A stretch of 64,000 nucleotides of DNA, from assembly GCA_963748095.1 (NCBI GenBank), contig CAVVIO010000037.1, positions 8,426 through 72,425 of the forward strand, written 5' to 3'. Every line of letters begins with the position of its first letter. Positions within the stretch are counted from its first letter, which is position 1. Positions 55,205 through 64,000 of this stretch are shown piece after piece. This DNA is from CAVVIO01 sp963748095 (lineage in GTDB: Bacteria > Bacteroidota > Bacteroidia > Bacteroidales > UBA10428). The notes under the pieces are model-generated. The model ran no database searches and was not told where the DNA came from. It saw nothing but the letters and a program-made list of their open reading frames with translations. The position numbers and the translations under genes were made by a program.

Positions 55205-56089
55205 TTATTGGATGGCTTTTGCCAGTCCCTCCAGTTTTTTATAAAGTTTTTCACTTACCGGCATCAGCGGAAGCCTTACACTGTTATCACAAATATTCAT
55301 CATTTTCAATACGGCTTTTATTCCCGGAGGGTTGCCTTCTTCAAACAATGCCTGTATCATTTCGAATAACTGATAGTGCAGTTCTGCAGCTTTCTTAAAA
55401 TCTCCCTTTAATGCAAAATCGACCATAGCTGAAAACTGTGCCGGATATGCATTGGCAACCACTGAAATAACGCCGGCACCACCTATAGATATCAGAGGTA
55501 AAGTAATGGCATCGTCACCCGAGATTACATCAAAATCTTTCGGTTTGTTTTGTATAATTTGCATAAGTTGGTTGAAATTCCCCGATGCTTCTTTGATGGC
55601 TATGATATTTTTTACATTTTTTGCCAGCCTAACTGTTGTTTCTGCGCTTATATTCGATCCGGTACGGCCGGGAACATTGTATAAAATAACTGGTTTCGGA
55701 CTGGCGGTAGCAATTGCTTTAAAGTGCTGGTATATACCCTCCTGTGAAGGCTTGTTGTAGTAGGGAGCTACTGAAAGAATGGCATCAATACCATCAAAAC
55801 TAAATGTACTTATGGTATTTATAACTTCCTGCGTATTGTTTCCACCCATGCCGACAACAACCGGTATTCGTTTATTAACTGTTTCAATTACAAAATTGAC
55901 TACAGCATGTTTTTCATCCTTCGACAGTGTGACGGATTCTCCTGTTGTACCAAGAACAACAAGATAATTTACCCCATTCGCAATCAGATGTTCTATTAAT
56001 TTTCCCAACGATTTGAAATCAACGCTTTTATCGTTCCGGAACGGCGTAATAATGGCTACACCGGTACCCGTAAATTTTGTTAGTGTCAT
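55205..56089 (-). CDS. dapA: 4-hydroxy-tetrahydrodipicolinate synthase
   Basis: 294 aa aldolase-fold enzyme that joins pyruvate and aspartate-semialdehyde in lysine and meso-DAP synthesis. Motifs: GVAIITPF, LVVLGTTGESVTLSKDEK, APYYNKPSQEGIYQHF with the catalytic Tyr, VILYNVPGRTGSN with Tyr/Arg, and the Schiff-base Lys in IAIKEASGN. Starts 3 bases after 56093-56752. Confidence 0.97.
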   Translation of the reverse strand: MTLTKFTGTGVAIITPFRNDKSVDFKSLGKLIEHLIANGVNYLVVLGTTGESVTLSKDEKHAVVNFVIETVNKRIPVVVGMGGNNTQEVINTISTFSFDGIDAILSVAPYYNKPSQEGIYQHFKAIATASPKPVILYNVPGRTGSNISAETTVRLAKNVKNIIAIKEASGNFNQLMQIIQNKPKDFDVISGDDAITLPLISIGGAGVISVVANAYPAQFSAMVDFALKGDFKKAAELHYQLFEMIQALFEEGNPPGIKAVLKMMNICDNSVRLPLMPVSEKLYKKLEGLAKAIQ

Positions 56090-56092
56090 GGT

Positions 56093-56752
56093 TTATATAT
56101 TTTTAATCAATGAGAGATAGTGTATCAACTGGTTGATTAGAAAATTCAGTTGAATCTCTAATTCTACTTTTTGTTCCACTTCTTCTTCAATCTCGGCTTC
56201 TTTTTCACTTTCCTTATTTCCTTCTTTTTTATGGGTAACCTCCTCATGGATCTTTTTCATTTCCTGCTTTTCTTTTTCAAGGTCGATCATCAGGTCAAGA
56301 TTTTGTTGATCGGGGGTATACCTGCCTACTTTAAAGGTTGCTACGGAACTTGCGAGAATATATTGAATCGGATAATAATCATCCAGACTTAAATCGATCA
56401 GAATATCAAAAGGGTTCTGCATAAAATCATCCACTACCTGACCTTCAGGTTTATAATACCAGTTTAATTCATTTCGTGTAAAAAAATCAAATCCTTTCCG
56501 GTAAAGATAGTGGTCAATTAACATCTTTGAATGCACATATCCCAGGGCAGATACATTCACATTTTTAGAAGATAATGTTTTCACCAGATCTTTAATGATC
56601 TCGAAACTCACCAAGTGAGTGGCATTATACAAAATTCCTATGTTCTTAGCATCTATCAGGTTACATACCGTTTTCCGGCGATTTGCCTGTTTCGATTTTT
56701 TCCTTAAAGCACGGGAACCTATTGCCGTTTTAATATTTTCTGTTAATCTCAT
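56093..56752 (-). CDS. DUF6913 family protein
   Basis: 219 aa. The first ~145 residues match a Bacteroidota family of unknown function often found beside dapA: RKTVCNLIDAKNIGILYNATH, VSALGYVHSKMLIDHYLYRKGFDFFTRNELNWYYKPEG (only to locate it), and FDILIDLSLDDYYPIQYILASS. The C-terminus (~150-219) is an extra Glu/Lys coiled stretch (EKEAEIEEEVEQKVELEIQ) ending in a hydrophobic helix. Same transcript as dapA. Confidence 0.75.
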   Translation of the reverse strand: MRLTENIKTAIGSRALRKKSKQANRRKTVCNLIDAKNIGILYNATHLVSFEIIKDLVKTLSSKNVNVSALGYVHSKMLIDHYLYRKGFDFFTRNELNWYYKPEGQVVDDFMQNPFDILIDLSLDDYYPIQYILASSVATFKVGRYTPDQQNLDLMIDLEKEKQEMKKIHEEVTHKKEGNKESEKEAEIEEEVEQKVELEIQLNFLINQLIHYLSLIKNI

Positions 56753-56954
56753 TTACATAATAATTAACTGGATTTTCAGGATAAAAATATCCATCTCAAA
56801 CCATCCTGCCTGCATTTAATGAAGCAAATGAACAAGGATTTTTCACAATACAATTTTAAGAAAATAAAATGTATTTAACTAACCTGTATTATTTATTAAT
56901 GCTATCTTTTTCTGGAATTAACAAGCAATTATTCATCAATATGGATATTTATTT

Positions 56955-58961
56955 TTATTGTATCAAATTAATAAATTCATCTTCGCTAAGAATCGGTATC
57001 TTCAGTTTTCGGGCTTTTTCTAATTTGCTCGGGCCAATGTTTTCTCCGGCAACCAGGTAGTCAGTTTTTGAGGATATAGACGTTACGTTTTTTCCTCCGT
57101 GTTTTTCAATCATTACTTTTATTTCATCACGCGAAAAATTCTGAAAAACCCCGGAAATAATAATGGATTTACCGGATAGTTTATCTGAAATATTTTGCAC
57201 GCTTTCTTCCTTTATTTCGAATTGTATTCCTGCATTTTTTAGCCTGCTGATAAGTTCGCGGTTTTTTTCATTGTTAAAATAACGGTAGATGCTTTCTGCA
57301 ATTATATCACCAATTTCTTCTACTTCAATCAATTCATCAACATCAGAACCGGCGAGTTTATCTATCGAACGGAGGTGCAAAGCGATTTTCTTAGCAACAG
57401 TCTCACCTACATAACGAATTCCCAGGGCGTATAATACGCGTGTAAACGGAACCTTTTTAGAATCTTCTATGCTTTTAATAAGATTATCTGCCGATTTTTC
57501 AGCAAACCTTTCCAACGAAAGCAATTGTTCTTTCTTTAATTCGTAAAAATCTGCAATATCTTTCAGCAACCCTTGTCTGTAAAGCTGATCGATGGTAGCT
57601 TCTGCCAGTCCAATGTCCATCGCTTTCCTGCTGACAAAATGTTCAAGTTTGCCTTTGATTTGCGGCGGACATCCGTTTTCATTGGGACAGTAATGTTTGG
57701 CTTCGCCTTCGTTTCTTACAAGCAGAGTTCCGCATTCGGGACAATTACGGATATATTCCACTGGTTTTGAATCATCCCGACGTTTGTCCTTGTCAACTCC
57801 TACTACCTTGGGAATTATTTCCCCACCTTTTTCGATAAAAACAATGTCATTAAGTCGTATGTCCAGTAATGCAATCTGGTCGGCATTGTGAAGTGATGCA
57901 CGTTTTACCGTTGTTCCTGCCAGTAAAACGGGATCCAGGTTTGCTACCGGGGTAATGGCGCCTGTGCGACCCACCTGGTAGTCGATGGAGATTAATCGGG
58001 TTGAAGCCTGTTCAGCTTTAAATTTATAGGCAATAGCCCAGCGCGGTGATTTTGCTGTAAATCCCAATTTTCGCTGTTGTTCATACGAATTGACCTTTAT
58101 CACAATCCCGTCAATATCGTACGGAAGATTTTCCCTTTCTTTGTCCCAGCGGTCGATAAATGAAAATACCTCTTCCAGTGACCGGCACTTTGTAATATAT
58201 TCGGGAACTTTAAAGCCCCATTCTTTTGCTTTCATCAGGTTTTCATAATGCGACTGGAAAGGAAGGTCCTCACCCAGCAAATAATAAAGAAAACAATCGA
58301 GGGGGCGTTTGGCTACCAGCGATGAATTTTGCATTTTCAATGTTCCTGCAGCAGCATTCCGTGGGTTGGCAAATGGCATTTCACCGATTTCTTCCCGCTC
58401 CTTATTCATTTTTTCAAAACCTTTATGGGGCAGAAGTATTTCCCCTCTCATCTCAAAATTGTCAGGATGACCGTTTTTATTGAGTACAAGGGGAATGCTT
58501 CTTATTGTTCTGACATTGGAAGTTACATCATCTCCTTTTTCACCGTCGCCCCTGGTAACTGCACGAACAAGTTTTCCTCCTTCATAGGTAAGACTGATAG
58601 ATGTGCCGTCATATTTCAGTTCGCAAATATATTCAACAGGTTCCTGAATAATTTTCCGGATCCGGTTTTCAAATTCTTTCAGTTCTTCACGCGAATAAGT
58701 ATTACTTAACGACATCATGGGATACTTATGCTCAACCTGTTTGAATTCGGCATTACGGTCATCACCTACCCGTTGCGTAGGCGAATTTGCATCGAAATAT
58801 TCAGGATACTTATTTTCGAGATCGGTGAGTTCTTTCATATACTGATCGTATTCGAAATCACTGATCACGGGTTGTGAAAGTACATAATACCTGTAATTGT
58901 GTTCATCCAGCAGTTTTCTGAGTTGCAGGATGCGTGTTTCAACGGATGAATTGGTAGTCAT
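56955..58961 (-). CDS. ligA: NAD-dependent DNA ligase
   Basis: 668 aa, full length. Nucleotidyltransferase Lys in CELKYDGTSISLTYEGG, NAD-binding domain Ia at the N-terminus (YRYYVLSQPVISDFEYDQYM), OB fold (TVKRASLHNADQIALLDIRL), zinc finger with Cys in CPECGTLLV and CPNENGCPPQ, helix-hairpin-helix repeats, and BRCT domain (SGKSIIISGVFQNFSRDEIK). It joins Okazaki fragments. Confidence 0.97.
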   Translation of the reverse strand: MTTNSSVETRILQLRKLLDEHNYRYYVLSQPVISDFEYDQYMKELTDLENKYPEYFDANSPTQRVGDDRNAEFKQVEHKYPMMSLSNTYSREELKEFENRIRKIIQEPVEYICELKYDGTSISLTYEGGKLVRAVTRGDGEKGDDVTSNVRTIRSIPLVLNKNGHPDNFEMRGEILLPHKGFEKMNKEREEIGEMPFANPRNAAAGTLKMQNSSLVAKRPLDCFLYYLLGEDLPFQSHYENLMKAKEWGFKVPEYITKCRSLEEVFSFIDRWDKERENLPYDIDGIVIKVNSYEQQRKLGFTAKSPRWAIAYKFKAEQASTRLISIDYQVGRTGAITPVANLDPVLLAGTTVKRASLHNADQIALLDIRLNDIVFIEKGGEIIPKVVGVDKDKRRDDSKPVEYIRNCPECGTLLVRNEGEAKHYCPNENGCPPQIKGKLEHFVSRKAMDIGLAEATIDQLYRQGLLKDIADFYELKKEQLLSLERFAEKSADNLIKSIEDSKKVPFTRVLYALGIRYVGETVAKKIALHLRSIDKLAGSDVDELIEVEEIGDIIAESIYRYFNNEKNRELISRLKNAGIQFEIKEESVQNISDKLSGKSIIISGVFQNFSRDEIKVMIEKHGGKNVTSISSKTDYLVAGENIGPSKLEKARKLKIPILSEDEFINLIQ

Positions 58962-59281
58962 AAGTCGTATTATTCTTAAATAAAGTGATAAAGATAGTAA
59001 CTATATTAATTTGAATTTTCTACTTCATATAAAAGCTTTTCATGGAAATAATATTATAGCCGGGGACATCAGACTGTTACAGAAGATAGTATTGGTGAAA
59101 CATTTTAACCGGTTAATAAATCAAACAGGGCAAAAGTTTATTTTACCTGAAAAGATTGTTAAATTTAACTGGCAAAGTTTTATGGATACCCACTATTTTT
59201 TAAAGGGTATTAAACCATTTTGAATATTATTGATCTAACAACTGTAATTTAAAAATTAGTAATACAATAAAGATAATATAT
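58962..59281. other. Intergenic region between ligA and a secreted basic protein gene
   Basis: 320 bases. A 70-codon open frame at 59011-59223 is present but its composition is not protein-like and it has no family features. No structured RNA recognised. Confidence 0.45.
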
Positions 59282-59611
59282 ATGAAACGGTTATTATTTC
59301 TGGCAACAGGTATTTTTTGTTTCACGCTTCTGACTGCTCAGACAGAAACAAATCAGGTTAAGAAAGGTCCGCCCGATATTAATTCGATTTCTTTGAGGGA
59401 AAACAGCCGGGATCAGAAAATGATCCTGCGGGATAACATGCATCATAAACTGGTGCTGCAGCGCAAACAATTCATGATGAAGCGGAATCAGATGATGAGG
59501 CAACGTAAAATGCAAATGCAGAAACAGCGTAAGCAAATGAATCAGAACAAAATGCGTCAGAAAAGAATTCAGCGATTAATGCTCCAGCGCAGAAAAAGAA
59601 TGAACCAATAA
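59282..59611 (+). CDS. Small secreted Met/Gln/Arg/Lys-rich protein
   Basis: 109 aa. A signal peptide (MKRLLFLATGIFCFTLLTAQ) leads to a short neutral segment and then ~65 residues almost only of Met, Gln, Arg, Lys, His and Asn (QRKQFMMKRNQMMRQRK, QKQRKQMNQNKMRQKRIQ). It is a single strongly basic helix by composition. Possible roles include nucleic-acid or polyanion binding in the periplasm; no family is recognised. The TPR gene begins 24 bases later on the same strand. Confidence 0.7.
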   Translation: MKRLLFLATGIFCFTLLTAQTETNQVKKGPPDINSISLRENSRDQKMILRDNMHHKLVLQRKQFMMKRNQMMRQRKMQMQKQRKQMNQNKMRQKRIQRLMLQRRKRMNQ

Positions 59612-59635
59612 AATAAGTTATCTAAACTGTCGATT

Positions 59636-60355
59636 ATGAATAAACATCTGATAAGCAATGCTGTAATTCTGTTATTACTGGCAGGGGCATTTTCACTGAA
59701 TGCACAATCTATCGGGAAATTACTGGAAAAGGGAAATAATAAACAGGAGAAAGGTGATTATGAATCAGCTATAAAATATTATATTCAGGTACTGGAATCA
59801 GATTCCATAAACAAAAAAGCATTGTATTATATTGGGAATGCATATGTGATGTTGGAACGGTTTGAAGATGCCATAAGTAGTTATAATTCATTATTGGCGA
59901 ATTACAGGAATGATACAGATGCCTATTTCAACAGGGGCAATGCCTGGTATGAACTGGGTAATTATGAAAAAGCAAATGATGACTTTTCGACTGTTTTAAA
60001 ATTGGATCCTGATTATGCGGATGCTTATTTTGTGAGGGGAAATACATGGTTTAAGATTGGAAAATTCCAGGAGGCAATCGATGATTTCTCGCACGGTCTG
60101 AAACTCCAGCCTGATAATGCCGATGGATATTATGACAGGGCTAATACCAGATTCCAGATGAAAGACTTCGAAGGAGCTGTTGCTGACTATACCAAGGCTA
60201 TCGGTCTGGCAGGCGATAAGGTTGATTATTTTTTTAACAGGGCCCTGGCCGAACTGCATCTGGAGATGAATGAGCAGGCGTGTGCCGACCTTCAGAAAGC
60301 TACCGAACTTGGAGATGACCAGGCTGAAGAATATTACGGGGAGTTTTGCAAATAG
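59636..60355 (+). CDS. Periplasmic TPR-repeat protein
   Basis: 239 aa. The signal peptide ends AGAFSLNAQ. About five or six TPR units follow, e.g. EKGDYESAIKYYIQVLESDS, KALYYIGNAYVMLERFEDAI, DAYFNRGNAWYELGNYEKAN, DAYFVRGNTWFKIGKFQEAI and DGYYDRANTRFQMKDFEGAV. The scaffolds mediate protein contacts. Probably co-transcribed with the basic protein, so the two may be partners (inference). Confidence 0.9.
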   Translation: MNKHLISNAVILLLLAGAFSLNAQSIGKLLEKGNNKQEKGDYESAIKYYIQVLESDSINKKALYYIGNAYVMLERFEDAISSYNSLLANYRNDTDAYFNRGNAWYELGNYEKANDDFSTVLKLDPDYADAYFVRGNTWFKIGKFQEAIDDFSHGLKLQPDNADGYYDRANTRFQMKDFEGAVADYTKAIGLAGDKVDYFFNRALAELHLEMNEQACADLQKATELGDDQAEEYYGEFCK

Positions 60356-60392
60356 CTTTACAAAACACTTTTTTGGAAACGCTGAATTTGCT

Positions 60393-61392
60393 TCATTTTT
60401 GGAAATCAATACTGTAACTTATCCCTGCATTCAGATAAAACTGGACATCGCTGCTCAAAAAATCCGATTGATAAACAGGAATAGAGGTATAGAAAGTAAG
60501 GTTAAAGGAAAAATCACCGATCATATAATATACCGGTAAAATCAAGCTGACAGAGGTAAGTGCATATTGAACATTAAAAGCATCAGGGTTTTGTCGCAGT
60601 TCCAGGTTATACAACCTGTCTTTTATTTGTTCTTCCGTAAGATTCGGAAAGCGGTTTAACCAGTGTTGCACAATGTAATTTGTGACCGAACTGTTTAAAT
60701 AAACATCACTTAACAGAATGTCATTGTAATAATTTTTGTCACTAATATTCAAATCGATCCCGGGTTGTAAGGACAATAGGGCATTTTTTCCCGGAACTTT
60801 CTCAAAGTCAATGCTGAAAGAATTTTGAACAGACAAATAGAACGTGTTTTTTTTACCTATCAGATAGCTCGAAGAAAGGGATGCATTATACCATTTCAGC
60901 TGGTAGCTTAAATCTAATTGGGCAATATCGGAAATAACCGATTTTAACGAATATGAATTTTTACTATAAAATATATGTGTATAACCCGGATAAATACTCA
61001 GATTTTTTAATGGTTGAAAGTTGTATCCGGCCATAAGATCCAACTCACTCGTGGTTTCGCTGGATGTTGCATCGGAATTTTCTATAAAAGAAGGTATATA
61101 TGGAAAGATTGAATCCGTACTTTGAAAAGTAGGAAACAGAAGGTGAATAATAAGGTTGTTTGATATCATTATTGAAATTTCCAAAAGTATTCGTATTTGT
61201 AGAATAATCAAATGAGAAAATAAGGGAAGAAAAATCAGGAATTTCTTCATTTTCTTTTTGTGAAATAGTCCGGTTAAAAAACAAATGTTTATTGAGGATT
61301 TGAGAGCTGGAATCGGGCACTTCGTGACAAAAGATATTGAGCGGTATAAAAAAGGAAATGGTAAAAGTTATAATAAGTTTATTAACAGCCAT
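60393..61392 (-). CDS. Putative outer-membrane beta-barrel protein, frameshifted
   Basis: ~333 aa when joined. The first part from 61392 begins MAVNKLIITFTISFFIPLNI (signal peptide) and runs SLIFSFDYSTNTNTFGNFNN, YYSPSVSYFSKYGFNLS. At 61085-61110 an extra base shifts the frame, and PSFIENSDATSSETTSELDL and MAGYNFQPLKNLSIYPGYTH continue to the stop. Alternating hydrophobic and polar residues and the terminal aromatic FYLNAGISYSIDFQK suggest an outer-membrane barrel. Ligand unknown. Divergent from the B12 locus. Confidence 0.7.
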
Positions 61393-61517
61393 TGCGAAAT
61401 GAAAATTAGTTAGAAATCAGCGTTTTATTAAATCATCAACTTACATGAATTGGCGTTCAAAGGTAAAAATATAGCTGATATTTTCATAATTTATTTCAGA
61501 GGATGGATTTTAATTCC

Positions 61518-61525
61518 TAATTTTG
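61518..61525 (+). promoter_or_regulatory. Candidate -7 box (TAATTTTG) of the B12 locus
   Basis: Perfect TAnnTTTG about 30 bases before the riboswitch aptamer. The -33 region is TTATTTC, a weak match. Confidence 0.5.
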
Positions 61526-61544
61526 TTTCGATCGAGGTTCTAAA

Positions 61545-61712
61545 ACTTTTTTAATTTCCAAAGTACGGAATAATAGGGAACCGGGTGAAAATCCCGGACA
61601 GTACCCGCTGCTGTAAGCTCCTTAACTTTTTGAACACCCCGTGCCACTGTCTTGTTATCAAGGACGGGAAGGCGGTTCAAAAAGGGAGTAAGTCAGAAGA
61701 CCTGCCACGATC
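61545..61712 (+). promoter_or_regulatory. Cobalamin riboswitch
   Basis: Contains the B12-box set in order: TAATAGGGAA, CCGGGTGAAAATCCCGG, ACAGTACCCGCTGCTGTAAGC, GGGAAGGCGG and the conserved 3' part GTAAGTCAGAAGACCTGCC. These match the AdoCbl aptamer core and the J-region receptor. It precedes the DUF4465 gene by ~130 bases on the same strand, so it should lower expression of the B12 uptake genes when cobalamin is plentiful. Confidence 0.95.
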
Positions 61713-61845
61713 ACCAATATTTATAGCTTTCGGGATAAAAGCCGGGATGTGCTCATCAGCGTCTTCCTTACTTATTTCCTTGCAGGCTTACGAATATTGA
61801 TTTTATGAATAATCAATTTTTGTATGTCTCATTTAAAATTAAATC

Positions 61846-62583
61846 ATGAAAAGTTTGAGAGTTTTACTGCCAGTCGGTATTGCATTGGCATTTATTTTTG
61901 TGTCGTGTGAGAAGAAACAGGATTTTCACACAGTAGTAACGGATTTTGAAGATATGAACCTCGAAGCAAATACCTTCTGGAACGGTTCTGATGGTTCGGG
62001 TGGTTTTATCTCCGGAAATGTATTCTGCCATAATGTTTTTACCGACTTTGGCGGAGGTATAACCTATTGGTCGGGATTTGCCTATTCAAACATTACAGAT
62101 AACCAGACTGCTGGTTATGGCAACCAATACAGTGCTTATCCGGGAGGTGGGGCAGACAATTCAAAAATTTATGTGATTGGTTATGATGCTGACACGCTCA
62201 CTTTTACAGAGCCTATGAAATCTGTAAAATTATCAGTAGCCAACGATACTTACCCTGCGCTTTCCATGAAAAGCGGAGATGCATTTTCAAAAAAATTTGG
62301 AGGTGATTCCGGCAATGATCCCGACTGGTTTAAATTAACTATTAACGCCATGAATACAACAGGTTCGGTGATCGGTACAGCTGAAATAATGCTGGCAGAT
62401 TATACTTCATCGGATAATTCGAAAGATTACATTTCAAATGTATGGAATGAGGTTGACTTATCTTCTTTCGGAGAAATCAAATCACTTGCGTTCAGCCTGA
62501 GCTCTTCGGATAACGGTGATTATGGTATGAATACCCCGGCCTATTTCTGCCTGGATAATATTACCGGAACTGTACAAAATTAA
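61846..62583 (+). CDS. DUF4465 surface lipoprotein in B12 locus
   Basis: 245 aa. The lipobox is FIFVSC (Cys ~20). A DUF4465 beta-sandwich fills the rest: NTFWNGSDGSGGFISGN, WSGFAYSNITDNQTAGYGNQ, YPGGGADNSKIYVIGYDADT and the end AYFCLDNITGT. DUF4465-type proteins recur in Bacteroidota vitamin B12 loci, and some surface lipoproteins there bind B12; whether this family does is not shown by sequence. First gene after the riboswitch. Confidence 0.88.
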   Translation: MKSLRVLLPVGIALAFIFVSCEKKQDFHTVVTDFEDMNLEANTFWNGSDGSGGFISGNVFCHNVFTDFGGGITYWSGFAYSNITDNQTAGYGNQYSAYPGGGADNSKIYVIGYDADTLTFTEPMKSVKLSVANDTYPALSMKSGDAFSKKFGGDSGNDPDWFKLTINAMNTTGSVIGTAEIMLADYTSSDNSKDYISNVWNEVDLSSFGEIKSLAFSLSSSDNGDYGMNTPAYFCLDNITGTVQN

Positions 62584-62639
62584 AGAGGTACGGAAATTAT
62601 GATTCTTAGAAACAACATAAATGCCATCCTTTATAAAGA

Positions 62640-63675
62640 ATGAAAAAAAGTTTACATAAACCAATTATGTTACTGGTTCTCGTATTATCACTGCCGATAG
62701 CTTTAATACAGGGTCAGTTTGCCCCTTCAGCGGGTCAGCCCGGTACTACGGCTGTTTATAAAGACAGTTCGGCAATAACCGGGTGGGCGACAGGTTGCCA
62801 GGTAAACCGTGGTCCTATTGAAATTGATAATACTGAATTAACATATGACGGTTCTTCTTTCCCGACAATAGGATCAGCAACTGATGCAACCGGGAAAGCT
62901 GATAACAAGGTTGTTAGTCTGGGTGACGGGGGATCTGCCATACTTTCTTTTGATCATCCCATAGTGAACAATGCTGGGCCTGATTTTGCAGTTTTTGAAA
63001 ACGGATTCTATCTTGCCGGCAGCGATACGCTGGCTTTTCTTGAACTGGCATTTGTAGAAGTCAGCACTGATGGAGATCGATTTGTAAGATTTCCTGCGGT
63101 TTCCAATATTCCTACGGATGAACAGTTTGGAAATTTTAGTTATATGAATGCTGCCTGGGTTCATAATCTGGCAGGGAAATATACAGCGAATTACGGTACC
63201 CCTTTCGATCTGGAAGACATAAAAGACAGCAGCGGAATTAACGTAAACGAATATCAATTATGTAAAAGTTATCGATGTGATCGGTAATATTTCCGATACA
63301 TATGCTTCTTACGACTCGAAAGGGAATGTAATAAACGATCCGTGGCCAACACCATTTAATACTTGTGGTTTCGATCTTGATGCTGTCGGTGTAATGCATA
63401 CAGGTACTGCCACTGATTTAGAGAATATTAATGAGTCAAAAACTAAAATCTATCCGAATCCTTTTAGTAGCAAACTCTATATCGACTATCAGCAAAATGA
63501 TACACGGAACCAAATGGCAGAATTTTCTCTTTATGATATTTATGGAAGAATGATTTTCAACCGAAGGGTTAATTTCCTTGAAGGCATTGATATGGATAGG
63601 ATCCCTGCGGGTGTTTATATTGTAAAAATCATTATAGGAAACGACACAACAGTTAAACGGATACTAAAACAATAA
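62640..63675 (+). CDS. T9SS-sorted cell-surface protein in B12 locus, frameshifted
   Basis: ~345 aa when joined. A signal peptide (LLVLVLSLPIALIQGQ) leads into a beta-rich domain: GQPGTTAVYKDSSAITGWAT, NKVVSLGDGGSAILSFDHPI, GPDFAVFENGF, AFVEVSTDGDRFVRFPAV. The frame breaks at about 63252; dropping one T gives EINYVKVIDVIGNISDTYAS and on to 63675. The C-terminus is a type A T9SS sorting domain: KIYPNPFSSKLYI, then PAGVYIVKI and the final VKRILKQ. It starts 56 bases after the DUF4465 gene and 10 bases before the TonB receptor gene. Confidence 0.85.
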
Positions 63676-63685
63676 CAGTCTGCCG

Positions 63686-64000
63686 ATGAAATATTCCGGA
63701 CACATATTATTTTTCCTGTTATTGATGAAAGGACTGAATGTATCGGGGCAGCAACTTTCCGACACGCTGCATCTGGATGCTGTCAATGTTTACGGGTCGG
63801 TTCCTTTGATGCAGTCTGTTCTTAATAATAAAACCATAGAGCCGTTGTTGTTAAAACAAAATCTCACAACCAACCTGTCGGATCTGTTGACAGATAATTC
63901 ATCCTTATATATAAAAACTTCGGGCAGGGGCGCTTCGGCTACTGCTTCTTTCAGGGGGACTGCTGCTTCACATACCCAGGTTATATGGAACGGGATCAGC
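63686..64000 (+). CDS. btuB: BtuB-like TonB-dependent receptor (3' end outside window)
   Basis: First 105 codons. A signal peptide (LFFLLLMKGLNVSGQQ) is followed directly by the TonB plug: SDTLHLDAVNVYGSVPLMQS, NLSDLLTDNSSLYIKTSGRG and SATASFRGTAASHTQVIWNG. There is no carboxypeptidase-like domain, unlike the receptor at 5279-7732. This plug motif set and its location behind a cobalamin riboswitch point to corrinoid uptake. The frame is still open at the window edge. Confidence 0.88.
   Translation, partial: MKYSGHILFFLLLMKGLNVSGQQLSDTLHLDAVNVYGSVPLMQSVLNNKTIEPLLLKQNLTTNLSDLLTDNSSLYIKTSGRGASATASFRGTAASHTQVIWNGIS

Noticed and set aside
59011..59223. 70-codon ORF between ligA and the basic protein gene
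   Set aside because: No signal, family feature or convincing promoter; composition resembles translated AT-rich spacer.
1..64000. tRNA, rRNA, CRISPR array, prophage, toxin-antitoxin pair
   Set aside because: Looked for by eye on both strands; no cloverleaf with T-loop motif, no regularly spaced repeats, no phage structural genes and no recognisable toxin/antitoxin pair. A covariance or profile search would be more sensitive.

Overview
This window comes from a chromosome of a Bacteroidota bacterium, most likely an environmental Bacteroidales/Marinilabiliales-type lineage. The evidence is a TonB-dependent receptor with a carboxypeptidase-like N-terminal domain, a type IX secretion (T9SS) C-terminal sorting domain, Bacteroidota-restricted families (DUF4293, DUF4301, DUF4465, DUF6913), the neighbourhoods amidase/mlaD opposite lptD/ridA and rpsF-rpsR-rplI, and promoters of the TTG / TAnnTTTG type without Shine-Dalgarno sites. 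No rRNA, tRNA, CRISPR array, prophage or intact insertion sequence was seen.

Layout. 0-11 kb: end of the histidine operon (hisF, hisIE), a receiver-PAS-cyclase signalling protein, ornithine aminotransferase, nitroreductase, a TonB receptor, YjbQ and a DUF4301 gene. 11-16 kb: methyltransferase and glycosyltransferase, then a repeat-rich stretch with a MITE-like element, nested inverted repeats, a MORN-type protein and an eroded DUF559 gene lying in repeats. 16-24 kb: two secreted DUF3857/transglutaminase proteins, a ModF-like ABC ATPase, a GroES-like protein, then a 1 kb repeat island holding the relic of a REP-associated transposase, and rplS. 24-38 kb: C69 peptidase, a candidate small RNA, anmK, an M23 peptidase, zapA with a coiled-coil partner, 6S RNA, rny, a nucleoside phosphorylase, pyrBI, an IMPACT protein, a transporter and dnaA. 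39-56 kb: cell-envelope genes (mlaD, amidase, lptD), ridA, ribosomal proteins L9/S18/S6, dnaX, icd, ferritin, secA and dapA. 57-64 kb: ligA, a TPR pair, and a cobalamin-riboswitch locus encoding a DUF4465 lipoprotein, a T9SS-secreted surface protein and the start of a BtuB-like TonB receptor.

The most striking general feature is the number of single-base frameshifts. At least nine otherwise intact genes are broken, including secA (four indels in about 110 bp), lptD and ferritin. These genes are essential or well conserved across the breaks and several breaks lie in homopolymers, so I read most of them as sequence errors in the assembly, not decay. Frameshifted genes are given here as single features covering the reconstructed gene. 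The best candidates for new biology are the B12-riboswitch surface locus, the REP/transposase relic island, the orphan promoter-terminator pair near 26.1 kb, and the unusual signalling and envelope proteins noted below.
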